A DNA stretch of 64,000 nucleotides from assembly GCA_037074765.1 (NCBI GenBank), contig JBAMDO010000201.1:35552-99551 (forward strand). The letters run 5' to 3'. Origin of the DNA: Mansonella perstans. Lineage: Eukaryota; Nematoda; Chromadorea; Rhabditida; Onchocercidae. Under the pieces are notes generated by a model, which saw only the letters and a list, made by a program, of their open reading frames with translations, was not told the origin of the DNA and ran no database searches. The position numbers and the translations under genes are program-made. The stretch's first letter is position 1; each line of letters starts with the position of its first letter. Of this stretch, positions 37,461 to 50,800 are shown in pieces.

Positions 37461-38551
37461 TCAGTTGGTTGTTCCTGGTTTATAGACTTATATTTTGCAT
37501 GAGATAAAAATTGATATTTTTTAAAAATCAATTATAAGCAGGCTCATCAAAAAAAAATGTAATTAAAAATTAATTGAAGGTAATGGTAATTAATTTCTAG
37601 AATAACTTTTTTTTTACACTTATTTAAATATATTTTGCAATCAAATTAATTAATCAAATCCAATTAATTCTAATTTTCTTTTTCTTCATTATAAGTTACC
37701 TAACAGTATTATGCTTGCCTAGATATGATTAATTAATCAAATTCCTTTTGATATTTTTTCAATGGCAATTTTTGAAAACACTCTCTTCATTTTATCAGCA
37801 AAAATAAAAAAGAAAACGAACAAATAAATAAATAAACAAACAAACAAACAAACAATCAAATATAAACAAAAAAGAATTGCAAAAATGTTTTAAGCAAAGA
37901 AATTTTGATGAATGGAAATTCATTTAATTATATAAATCTTTTATAAAAGATAAAATAATTTTTTAAAACCCCAAATTAAATCACAGTGATTAATTAATTA
38001 ACTAATAAAGGCAATTTTGTACTTTTATCAAAAAAAACCTTTCATTACAAAAATGAATTGAAATTTCTGAATGATAATTACAAAGAACAATGCACTCAGT
38101 AACTGATGCAAAAAATATAATCTTATCACAGTTCGCTAAAAAAAAAAGATGACAATTGGTAATTTTACAAGAAGCCACTTAAAAATGATTAAGCCAATTA
38201 GAAAAGAATTTTTATAATTAAAACTTGCAAAAAATATTTTTCCATGTTTACAACAAATAAGAGATTTTTTGTTCCTTAAATGTATTATAAGTTAACAATT
38301 ATGATAATAATAATAGTAGTGATAAGGATAGAAGAAAATAGTGATAATGAAAAGCGGAAAAAAAGTTGTAGAAAGACGGATAGAAATTTGAAACTTTTAT
38401 TAGTCATTGCTTTTTTTTCAACAGTAAATTCAAATAGATCAAAATTACTAAATCAATGATTCATCAAAATATTATGATTTATTTTTTGATTAGTTTTTTC
38501 CCCAAACATATACATGTATCAAAGTCAAATCATGATATGAAAAATTGTCCA

Positions 38552-38553
<2 letters not shown>

Positions 38554-38582
<29 letters not shown>
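38554..38582. repeat. AT dinucleotide repeat
   Basis: Uninterrupted (AT)n of about 28 bases. Confidence 0.95.
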
Positions 38583-38585
<3 letters not shown>

Positions 38586-38809
38586 AAAGAAATTTTTTAC
38601 TCAAATTTCAAATACAACAATTAATCTATTTTGATGATAGGATTAAGATGAATGATAATAAAGCACATGCATGAATTTATTCATAAGTCAAAAGCATTTC
38701 GAATTTTTTTTTTCAACTTGAAGTAATTCATTTTTTTTTACTGTATGGGATATGGAAGAGAGAAAATGGCAAAAAAAAAATCTTCCGAAAGCTCCGAAAT
38801 TCCGGAAGC

Positions 38810-38815
38810 TTTATT
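38810..38815 (-). terminator. Probable poly(A) signal of the CAPON-like gene
   Basis: AATAAA on the minus strand, 84 bases past the stop at 38899-38901. Just upstream of it the 3' UTR has CTTCCG..CCGGAAG arms able to pair. Confidence 0.5.
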
Positions 38816-38898
38816 TTGCCAAAATAATTCTGTTCTCGGAAAAGGAAAAAAAACCGAAATTAGATAACAAATAAATGTTTTCGTTTTCGCTTTTTTTT

Positions 38899-41800
38899 TT
38901 AGAGAACTTCAGTATCATTTTTTCGTGCTTCAACATTCTGTCCTGCTAAAATTTTATTGGAATCATTTGTTGTTGATTTTGTTGGTGTTGTCGGAGAAGC
39001 TGCTATAGATGATTGTTGCTTTACTTTTGATGGATCAGTTACTGTAGCCATAAAAGTTGGTAGTTTGGTAAGTTTTGCCAATACCAATGGATCACCCAAT
39101 TTTTGCTTTTCTGATTCCATATATCGTAATGAGCTGAAAAAATAAAGAAAAAAAACAATCATTTTTTTTTTTTATTATTTGTTTAAATATATCTTTAAAT
39201 AAAAGATTATTATAATTTGCAATTAAAAAAAAAACTGTCACCAATTAAATCAATTCGTCATCCGGATTCATTAGTTAATTAATTAAAAAAAATTGTCACC
39301 CGGATTCCAAATTAACTAGCATCATAAATCATTCTTAAATAAGATAGATTATATTGGTTTTTCTAAATTTTTATTTCTTTAACAATGGTCACCTATTATA
39401 GAATATTTTGTTTAAAATTTGTCACCTATCATAGAATACAAAGAAAAAATATTATGAATAAAGTTAATCAATTTCAAAAATTGAAAAAAAAAAAAAAACT
39501 AATCCTAACATTCCATCCAATGTTTCATTAGTTTGAATTAATTGTTGTTTGGTACTAGCTAAGCCATGTTTCAATGCTTCCTGTAGTATTAGCATTTGAC
39601 TTGATCTATCATCACTATTTGTCGTGGTAGATCGTGATTTTTCTTGTTTCGTCAAACTTTCAACATGATTTGCTAGTTGCCAGCTGGATAGTGCTGATGA
39701 AATAGGCCCGTTACCGATACGTTTGGTAGGTAGTTTGGCACGTTTTTGTTGGTTTTTTTCTTCATTTATCGGTACCTCTTCCGCGATATCCTGCAAACGA
39801 TTGGGATGGTTGTTGAGTATGTAATTTCGACTGTATCTGCTGGTGGTAGCTGGGACAGTTCAGGAGACAGTGAGTATCTAAAATTTTGCTTCAACAACCC
39901 CTATGCACCAGTGTCTTTGATTATATTTTAAGCATAACCATTCTAGTAAAAAACTACAAATGACTTTTAACCTTCGTGATAATGCTCACTTATTGAAATT
40001 TTAGTAATTCATAAATTTAACAAACATTCGCTAAATTTAACAGTTCATTTCAAACTAATCCTAATTTAGTATATTTACGCAAAAAAAAGAAATTTGAAAA
40101 TATAATAATAAATTTAAGTCCAATGAAAAAAAAAAGGAATCACAATTCATAATTGAGCAAATATTATGCTCTTTCCAATTGCTCATTTATTTTTATTAAA
40201 TTTAGTAAAGTCTTATTTTTATTAAAGTGTTAAAATTCCAAAATAGTTTTTTCTTGTTTAAAAAAATATAAATTAAAATTACTTTAGCTTTTTTTCTTCG
40301 CTAAATAAATATAATTAAAATTACCGGATGTATTTAATTTACAGTAATTAATCATTACATCATGCAATGGTGCTTTGCTTGTGATTACTCGTCCTTTTCG
40401 TCTTGGTGGATACATAGCTGTTGCTAAATGTGAAGAAGCAGGTTCCATTTGTAGTGTATCACGACGCCCTGATGAATTGCTTGACATTTTCATTATCATT
40501 TCATCACTATAAAATTTTATTTAGCGTAACTTTTTTTGAAATTCAAAAAAATATTTCAAACGAAAATAAAAGATTCATTTGTAAAGAGTGAAAAGAAAAA
40601 AAAAAGCATTACGTATCCGATGATTTACGTCGTTGCTTCGTAATCGGTGATGATGCACCTGGTCCAATTGACAATGATCTTCGTATTGGATCAGATTTCT
40701 CACCGTTTTTACCATCATTACTTTCTCTTGAATTCGGTTTTCTACAAAGATAAATTTTTTTTAATTGTAATTGATGTTTTAGAGCTGATTATTGAATAAT
40801 CTTAAAACATTGCGCTTAAATCGATTATTCAATTATTGCTGAACTTAAATCGATTATTCGATCACTGTTATCAGTATAAAAGGAGGAAGGGGTTACATTC
40901 TAATAAGATCAAAAGAATGAAGTTAATTAATTAATATACGAAATGATTTAATTTAGAAGGAAATAAATTTCTTTTCACTACTGTTATTGCTGTAATAATT
41001 AAATTTTTTATTTAAAAAGAAAATTAAATGATTTTTTCATTTCTATTATATTTTCATGCAAAATAAACTTATTTCAAATTTAATTGAAAATATTGATAAA
41101 AATTGAACTCATAGGCTTTTGTTCCTGTGCTTTGACTTTCATCAGCACTTTCCACACCACAACTACTACTACCAATACTTGCTGCTGTTGCTACTTCGAC
41201 ATCTTTCCGTTTTGGTTCCCAAATAACTGGATTAAATGACATTCGTTTAAACAACGCTTCAGCACCTTTTTTTTGCGGTCCATCTTTCATACGCCGAATA
41301 TTTAATGGTAAATTCTGTTGATCATCATCATCCTGGAAAAAAGGAAAAAAAAAGAATCAATAATTATTTGGATAAAGAAGCAAAGATGTCCTGTTCAAAG
41401 ACTTTCATAGGAGAAAACTAATTAAATTAACTACAATTATTATCCAGCTAAAGAATTTTCATTAATTCATTTATGTTAACAAATACACGCACATTTACAG
41501 ACAGATAGATAGACATAAACATACACAAGCACATACATACATATATGCATACATACATCCATATATACATACATACATACATGAATACATACTGCTAATA
41601 AAATTATTTACATTTCAAAGAAATAATCTATTTAATTAACCTTGCTTATTTCAGCATTCTGATTTCGCATGGAAAAGGGCAAATATTTGGATGTACCACT
41701 ATCAGGGGTTGATGGTTGAGTCGAGAAAAATGATGATAAATTTGGTGTAACCTAAAATTTTTGCAACAATAAACTTTAAACAACTATTGATTTTCATAGA

Positions 41801-44800
41801 GCGTTTACAGATTGTTAACAATTTGCGCAATGAGCTGAAAAAAAAAATTTCATGTATTCAATCTCCTTGCTATGTAAAATTTAAATTTTTATCGGATTGC
41901 AAAACAACTGCATCATTTTACTTCATTCAAATGATTCAGCTAAGAAATGATCGGATAATCTATTGTCAAACGAATGAACTAATAAATGATCGGTCATTCT
42001 ATTGTAAGAGTATAAAGTTAATGAAGATAAACAAATGTTACTTGTGGATTAGACATCAATACATTTAGATGTGGCTCTGGTACAGTTGCTAGTCGTTGTC
42101 GATAATTGATAGAATATGATGCTTTCTCATTTTGATCCGAAGAACTATAATCTGTCGTATCCTAAAAAGTTTATTTAAAATTAAAAAAAAAAATTCTCAT
42201 TGATCAATCTCAATTAATAGATCTTATTTCTGCAATTATTTTAAACAACGTTGGAAAAAAAAGACTCAAGTGATATACTATTGATAAATGAATACACGTA
42301 TGTTCAAAAAGATGCGATAATCCTGAAATTTTATGTCATCTTAATTGATCTTGTCTATCATACTTGATGAATTCAATAAGTTTAACGTATCATTAAAAAG
42401 TATCAGTAGAAATGCTGTGACATCTTCTTCATATCATATCTTGCCCTTCATATTCCATGAATGTAACGTGTCTAACGTATAATGAATAGTATCAGTAGAA
42501 ATTGAATAACTAAAATTCTACTACAATGACTACTACAATGACGTTGTTGTATTTATAACGGAAATTTTGAAAAATTTTTTTTAAACAAAAATACTTCGGC
42601 TCCACTTTCTGGTTCAGTTCGAGCTTCAAAATCATCTGCTGTACGTGGACTTTTTGAAGCAGAAGTTTTCGATTTTAATGGTGGTAATGAACCGGCTCGT
42701 ATATCAGCTAACGATTGTAACTTAAAAAAACAAAAAAATATTAGTAATTTAATTTCTCCAAAAAAAATGTCAAATTTAAAAACTTTCAATTAATACAAAT
42801 TAAAACATTAGTCATCAGTGATTTTTGGCTTAAAAGGAAAAAAAAAGTCATTCTAACCTGATATGGTTTTAATGGATCAACTGGCGGTGGTCCAGGAACT
42901 TTTGCTTCATTCCCATGCACCGCTGATTTTGGTTTTCTTTCTGTTGTCCTAGCTGATAATGATATTGCATTTCCTTTTGATGTTGACTGTAACAAAAAAA
43001 AAAAATGAATTGCAAAAAAAAAGAATCAATGTTAGATTAAAATTCAAATTTTTTTTTTATCTTCATTTTAAATTTCTATTAATTTCACCAATACATTTAG
43101 TTTGAAAAATTAAATTAATGTTTTTGAAATTGGAAATTTTCAAACTATCAAAGAAGTCAGAAAGAAAACTTTAACTTTGAACTTTATCATTGTTTTTTTT
43201 TAATATGTAAGGAATTTTTGAAAATATCATATTGGAAAATCAATATAATTCTATTGCACAGTTCTAAGCTGTGATCTAAATTAATTAATCAAGGTTAAAA
43301 TTATTTTGTACTTTATAATTGTTTTGCATAAGTCTAAGCTATGATCTAAATTAATTGATCAAAGTTAAATCATTTTATACTACATAATTATGTTGATTTG
43401 TTTACAACAATTGCTGTGAATAATGAATTATTTTTGTTTTTACAATTTCAAGCTATTTTAATCAGTTTTTGTAAAACAGGCAATTATCACATAAACCTAT
43501 CATATGTCTGTTATCATTTCTAGCAAGCAACAAGAGATTTAAACAATGTCTATCATATGATAGATAAATTATTTTGTTTACAGAGATATCATCATATCAT
43601 ATGTTTGAATGCAATTTTTTTTTTTGAAATACAATTGAAAAAACAACACACACCAATGGCGCTCTAAACACTATTACTTATACTGTAACTGCTAATAACC
43701 GTAATTAATTCTTTTTTGTAAACAATCCATCTATATATGCTCAAATAGAAATATCGTAATGTTTCTTTAAATATCACATTGAATTTCACAGCGGCTTAAG
43801 GCTTTTCAAATTTACTCGCTTTGCAATTATTCTCACTTTTTATTATTCTAACTACGATATTGATCTTTTGCTTTACGTACCATTCTTTCACCATTTAACT
43901 CGTTTTAATTATACTGTAACAGTTAGTCATAAAACTAATTTTATTATATTATTTTACAAACAATAAACATCACTTTTCTTCTGTTTGCATTCAAACTTTA
44001 TCCCAGTATTATCGAGAAATACGTAAGTTATTTCTAATTTCAATTTTTTGTTTCTCTATAACAAAAACAAATAAACTTTCATCGACATACCGGTTGATTA
44101 GCTTGTTCTTGAATTTCCTCAGCAAGTCTTGTTTCAAGTGATTGAAGCCTTAGGACAAGCGCTTGCACTTGCTCTAACAATTCACGATTTGCATTTAACA
44201 ATTGATGTGTACGAGACTTAAAAAATATATGATCGGTGATATCGTACCATAAATTACTGTGAAAAAAAGAAATTACTTATGAAAATGGCAAAAAAAAAAT
44301 GGGCATTTAATTAGAAAATTAAATTTTATGAAACGATTTCTTTCATTAGTTAAAATAAATTTAGAAATATCACATATGCTCAATATCTATCAATCAAATA
44401 TTACATTTTCTAGAATTCAAATTCTATTGGTAAACAAAATTTAAATAAATTATTACTTCTTATGCGCCAGATGAATTAAAAATGAAATCATATTAAAGGT
44501 CAAAAAAACAAAACTTTTTTTTCCTCTTTCAAAAAAGAACTTTGAGGGCAAAATTTTCGATACTTTGAAGATATATTTTTTGACAAAATACCAATGAAAA
44601 ACAGTATGACTACATTTATATACATGGTCAGTACTGTATATAGGGTCAGTACTGCATATGCGGTCAGCACTGTATATATATCGTCAGTACCGTATATATG
44701 CCAGTACTGACCAAAATGGTCAGTATGTATACATGTGGTCAGTACTGTATATATGGTCAGTATGTATATAGTCAGCGCTGTATGTATAGTCGGTAAATAC

Positions 44801-47800
44801 CAACATGGTCAGGATGTATATATATAGCCAGCAAATACCAATGAAAAACAGTATGAATACATATATATATGTATTTGGTTAGAACAAGTATTTGTATAAG
44901 AAAAAAAAATTTATCACTATCAATTAATTTAGAAAAAACTAGAAACTAATTGTGTCAATTTAAGTAGACAGGCAAACTGATTTAATTAAAACAAAATGAT
45001 AAAATAATTATAAAATACTTTTAAATTTTCCCTTGATATTTTTACTTTGAAAGAAAATTAAATGAAACAAACTTGTGCTTCTATTCGAGCAGTTGTTTCA
45101 CTTGTCAACTGATCTCTTAATAATTGCACCTGGCAGCTTGCTACTTGAGCAGTTTGTTGAGCTTGATCCAATTGTGAACGTATCAAATGTTGATTGTACT
45201 GTAAAATTTATCAATGAATAATTTTTATTAGTAAAATGAAATAAAAAAAAATTTCACTTTGCCATATCCATATGAATAATTTAACATCATATTACTATTA
45301 TTGATTAGATTACTTTGGTCGACAATTTTCGGAATACAGTATTAATAACAAGACGAAAGAATACAGTATAATAACAAGAAGTAATATAGTATAATAACAG
45401 AAAAAATGTAGTACAATAACAAAAGAAAAAAAAACAAGGATGCATTAATCAGATTTCGAGTAAGCATACCTGATCTAGTGATAAACTGAGCTGATAGGTG
45501 CTGAGATCTTGTCCTTCAAGTGGACTTCCAGGAATGTTCAAATTGGTGCTAATATTAAGGGCTTGCTGTGTAGGAGTGGTAGAGGCTTGTTGTTCAGAAG
45601 AGGAGGTATTTGCCAGTAATGGTAATGTTCCAAAAGGTGATAATAAGTATGGCGAACTGAGTCCATATGGCATCGACATAGATGGACCTATCATTGGTAT
45701 CTAAAAAAAACAAAGAAAAATTAAATAATTAATTATTTTTGCAAAATGAGGAACTATAGAAAAAGAAAATACAGAAAAAGAAAATATTAAATACAAAAAT
45801 GAAAAATCGAAAAAAATCCTATTAAGTTTTTTTTTCATTGATATATTGGCAAGAAACTAATTATAATTCATAAGTAATAAGTGATCTAATTATAATAAGT
45901 GCTAATTATAATTTTAGAATTTTAATTATCAGTCAGTCTTAATATTTGTTCATAATGTTAATGTTAATGTTCTCTTTCAAGATAAATGCTAAAAGAAGTG
46001 CAAGACAAAAATTTTTCTAAAAAGTTTAAAAAGTTTGATAATAATTTAATTTTGAGTCAGTACGGGAAACAGAACAAACAGGATAATAAGGCATAGTCGG
46101 CAAACCACGTTGTTCGAGCGTTTGCATTGATTGAAATTGACCAGCAGCCATTTGTGGTCCCCATGTCATTGAATTTGGTAAAGTTGAGGAGCCAGATACA
46201 ACAGGTACGTACGGTAATGAATCACTATAATGTACAAAATATTTACAGTGAATAATAATTAACAAAAAGATTACTAATCAATGAAATGAACATTTTGAGA
46301 TAAACAAGAAAAAAAAGTAAGAAGTGATATATGTTTGCAAAGCATTCAATCACTGGTGCCAAATATATATATGTATATATATATTTCTAGGCCATTTTCT
46401 AAAACATTCTAGGAGAGCAATGCTTGCTCTATGGAGAGGAGACTAGAAAAAGTAGTGTAATCAAAGTTGATATTCATTCTTCATCCGATTGGCTAGCCAC
46501 AGTCAACGGACATCAACAAGGATAGAGAAAATAAATTTAAGGCATACGTCTGCCTCCAAAGGTGTTTCCAGATTAACAAACTTACATTTTTTTTTTTTAT
46601 GTGTAAGGACTTCAAAGGACCTTCAGAACCTTCAGAACCCTACTTGGATATCCTGAACGTCATTTCGCTTTTTTTCATTCCAAAAATTTTTAAAAAATTT
46701 CCTTAAAAGTTTTCAAGGAAAAAAAAATTTGTAGAAATATATTGATGAACACAATTACCTGGTAGTAATTACTGGATTAATACCAGATGATGATGAAGCA
46801 GATTGTTGTACTGAATTTTCTTGAATTGGTGAGAATTTTTGTAACTCACCAGAAGTGCTTGCTTGAGCATATTTTCTACCTGCAGTATTATTCAAAGATG
46901 CTATTTCTACCGACCCAACTGGTGAATTGATCATCGCATCGAAAGATTGTCTTGGATTAAGCTAAAAGTTTATTACATTCAGAAAAACTCAAAAATTATT
47001 CTGAATATTGAAGTTTTCAAATTTCACCCTTTTAAATTAAAATTTTTCTTAAATTAAATTCAAGATTCAAACTTTAAAAAAATTCAAACTTCAAGCTTTT
47101 ATCAATTACTATAAATTACTATTGAAAATAATTGGTTTTTCGTTTTCATTTCTAATAAGCATAAATGATTAAAAAATTTCTTAACTACACATAACCTAAA
47201 TTTCTTAACACTTACTTATATATGATAGCAAATAACAGACAGTAACAATAACAATAAACAACAACAACAATAATAACAACAACAGCAACAAACAATAACA
47301 GCAACAACAATAACAACAAAAACAACAACAACAATAATGATAAAAAAAAATACTGTGGGATTATTTTTTTGTAGAAAAGAAGATGTAGAAGATGCCGTAG
47401 TAAGCTGTGGTTGTTGTGGTGAATCACCGGTTAATGATGGGCTATCACGTGATGCTTCGCTTACTTTTGCTAACTTTTCCTCCAATTCACCATGTTCACC
47501 TTCGGTGCTTGTGAGTGAATCTATAATTAGAAAAAGATTTTTTTTTTTCGCTAAATATAAAAATTAAAAAAAAATTTAAATTAAAAAGAAATTCCGAAGA
47601 ACTTTTTTTTAAATTTATTATTTATATACTAAAATTATTTATAATTGTATTTTGCTAGATTTGTTTATTTTCATTTTAGCTTGTTACGAACGAAGAAGAT
47701 TTGAAGGATTTCAATCTATTCACGTTAATGAATTCACTGTGTGGTGAATTTTTCAAGTGGAATACAGTGTGCTTGGAATTACAGTATCCCCGGAATTGCT

Positions 47801-50800
47801 ATACACTTGGAACTACATATGTTTGGAATTACAGTACCGTCTAGCCATTTTTTCGCTCTAGAGACTCATAGCAAATTAGGATAGTGCTCTAGAGTCAGAT
47901 TCTAGATTTCGCTTAGAATGCCCTGTGTTCTTAGATGAATAGCCTTACAGGACCAACTGGGCTCGATTTGGATAAGAATTGTCGTTCTCCTAGGTATGCG
48001 CATCCCAAAAATGACTAACAAACCTATTTTATTTATGAACGAATGATTTATCTAGCATGAGATTCTGCCCGAGATATCGATAGTACTGCTTCAAATAGGC
48101 TATCGTTAGTATTGCTTAAAAGGATTCACAAAAGCTTTTGTCTACAGCAAAATAATTGAAGAGAAATTAAGCAGCGAGACTAATTGGTTGCTAATTATTT
48201 TTTTTTAGTAAACCCTATTTAAGAGTTTCGGAAAGTTGTGGAAATTCTTTGTTACAATAATTTTTTGGAAACTTTATTCAATACACCAAATACGTTTTAG
48301 TGCATACATATTTGAACTTTCGTAAATATACGTTTCGTATCTATACACATTTGACATTTTCATATATGTTCATTCCGTATACATATACTTTTGTATGTAT
48401 ACGTTCTGTATCCATACATATTTGACACTTTCATATATATTCATTCCATATACATACGTTTCGTATCCATAAGTATTTGGCACTTTCATATACATTCATT
48501 CCGTATATATATTTATTTAATAAATCATCGGTTTGCTACTTCTTTTTTTTTTTACAATTTTTTGAATAATTTAAACAAAAAAAAAGAAAAACAAGAGGTC
48601 ACTCAATACTTTAGAAAAAAACTATTTCCCCCATTTCGGCAATAATTAAAGCTTACTTAATAATACTAATTACGCTCAAGATACTCAAATACAAATAGCG
48701 TTGAATAAGAAAAAAAGAAACAAAGTTTGGTTGATATTTTTTTTAAAGCATTTTAATCAAATTTTCTCAAACGTAAAGCATACTTAAAAATGAAATGACA
48801 AATTCTATCAGTGAGAATAGAAAAAATGAGAAACAGAAACGAAAAGAAAAAAAAATAAGCTCGATAAAAAGTTTAATTCAAATTAGAATAGAAATTTTAA
48901 AAAAAAAGCAAATTTTAAATTTCACAATTGCCTACTTTGATGAATGATAATTCATTTCAAAAAATGTAAGTAGTAAATTTAATCAAAACTTTTTAGGGAA
49001 TTAAATTTAAACTTTTAATCGAATTTAAAAGAAATGTTTTTATAATAAAAAGAGCAATGAGTATTAAGTACAAATTTGTAAGAGAATTAAAACTGATGAA
49101 ATATTACAAAACTTAAATTTTTTAATTTCTTATTTTTTCAAATTCTTTCTCTTTCTCTCAAAAATATCACCATTTACTATTTACTATAGACTTTCTTACT
49201 TGATGAAATCTTACAAAATTTAAATTTTCATTAAAATGAATTTCGGCTGTGTCTGTCTAACTCATTAATTATCATCTCATTTGCCTATCACCATTATCAT
49301 CATCAAATTGTTCAGATAATTTTTTTGAACAAAAAAGAATGGCGAAAGAATTTTTTAAGGGAAATAATTTCAGGACTTTTTTTTTCATTTACTTACCAGA
49401 GAAATCATCTGTTCTGTAAGCGGTATAAAAAAATTGCCGACGTTTTCTCTTTGATCGTGTTGGAAAAATTAATCGTGCTTTATTATTATCTGATGGTTCG
49501 TTCCAATTTTTCTGTTCTTTGCAAGCACCAGATTTCTACATTGATATTTTGCACAAGCGAATTTTCATTTCGTTTTTTTTTGAAAATTAATTTTCCAATT
49601 TTAAAAAATACAAAACTGATTTAATGGATTAAAAAAGATTTCAAATACAAAACTGATTTACTGGATTGGAAAAGACTTCAAATATACAAAAATTTTTTTT
49701 CCATATATTTTTCATTTTAATCGGGATCGAATTATTTAAAGTAGCAAAATAATGATAATGTGAGAAAAAGAAAAAGATGCATGAAATATAACCATACTGA
49801 TAGAAGCATATAAAGCATATTCCGGATTCCGGTATTCCGGTGTTGAGATTTGTTTGATGATGAAGAATATTTTGGATCTGATTTGATCCGTCGTATATGT
49901 CCGGAATTCCGGTGTTGAGATTTGTTTGATGAAGAAGAAAGCGGAAGGAAGGAAAAGAAATTTTTCCAGTAGATTTTTTGGGTCTGATTTGATCCGTCCG
50001 TCGTGTATATGATTGTTTGGGAAAAATGAAAGATAGAATTTGAAGATGTGAATGCGGAAGCGTTAAAAAAAAAAAGAAAAATGAGACGTACATACAACAC
50101 TCGAAACAAATTTGTAATATTTGAGAGCAAAAGAGCTGTTTTCGTAAACTGATCCATAAAACTGATAACAGCTGAGGAAAATTTTTTTTTTTGTTGAATA
50201 TAGCAAAGACAGCATCTCATTACAGCTGATATTTGATAAGGCACATTGCTAAAGCAGCTTTGCGTCATCTAAGATATTTGTATTAATTTCAAAGAAAGAA
50301 TAGCTATTTCATAAAAAGTTAAAAAAAATGTAAAAAAAAAGCTGAAAACAAGAATGCGCACATGTCGTATGCTGCTAAGATATGAAGAATTTTGAAAAAA
50401 AAGATAAAATGAACAAGAATGCGCACATGTCGTATATTTCTAAGATATGAAAAACTTTAAAAAAAGGTTAAGAACAACAACAGGAAAAATTAAGAACAGC
50501 AAGAATGCGCACATATCGTATATATTTCAATTGTCACGTATCGCTGCCAAGATATGAAGAATTTTAAAGAAAAAAGTTTAAATGAATAAGAATGCACAAA
50601 TGTCGTATACATTTCAATTCTCGTATTCGAATATGAAAATTTTTGGAAGTATTTAAGTGGCGTGAATTTTTAAAGTAATCATTGGAAAAAAGTAAAAGAA
50701 AAAAATTTCGCATTCATTTTAAAAGTATGGAAGAAATAGGCAAGAGGAAAAAAGCCAAATATTAAAATTTTTCCACTTGAATTTTAAAATGCCAAATTGA

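Larger units (their letters stand above)
35438..38898. other. Intergenic, tail-to-tail between channel and CAPON-like genes
   Basis: No exon supported. Contains two duplicated blocks (36.3-36.6 and 37.2-37.5 kb) and an AT run. Overlapping frames at 36672-36948 look like chance. Confidence 0.5.

Noticed and set aside
47216..47353. Val/Cys-rich extension of exon 47354-47520
   Set aside because: Follows a GTATTT donor and is encoded by a trinucleotide repeat; intron.
49732..50268. 178-codon minus-strand frame, the longest unassigned one
   Set aside because: Built on the two-copy repeat at 49.8-50.0 kb, low complexity, lies in an intron of the CAPON-like gene, no splice or start context.
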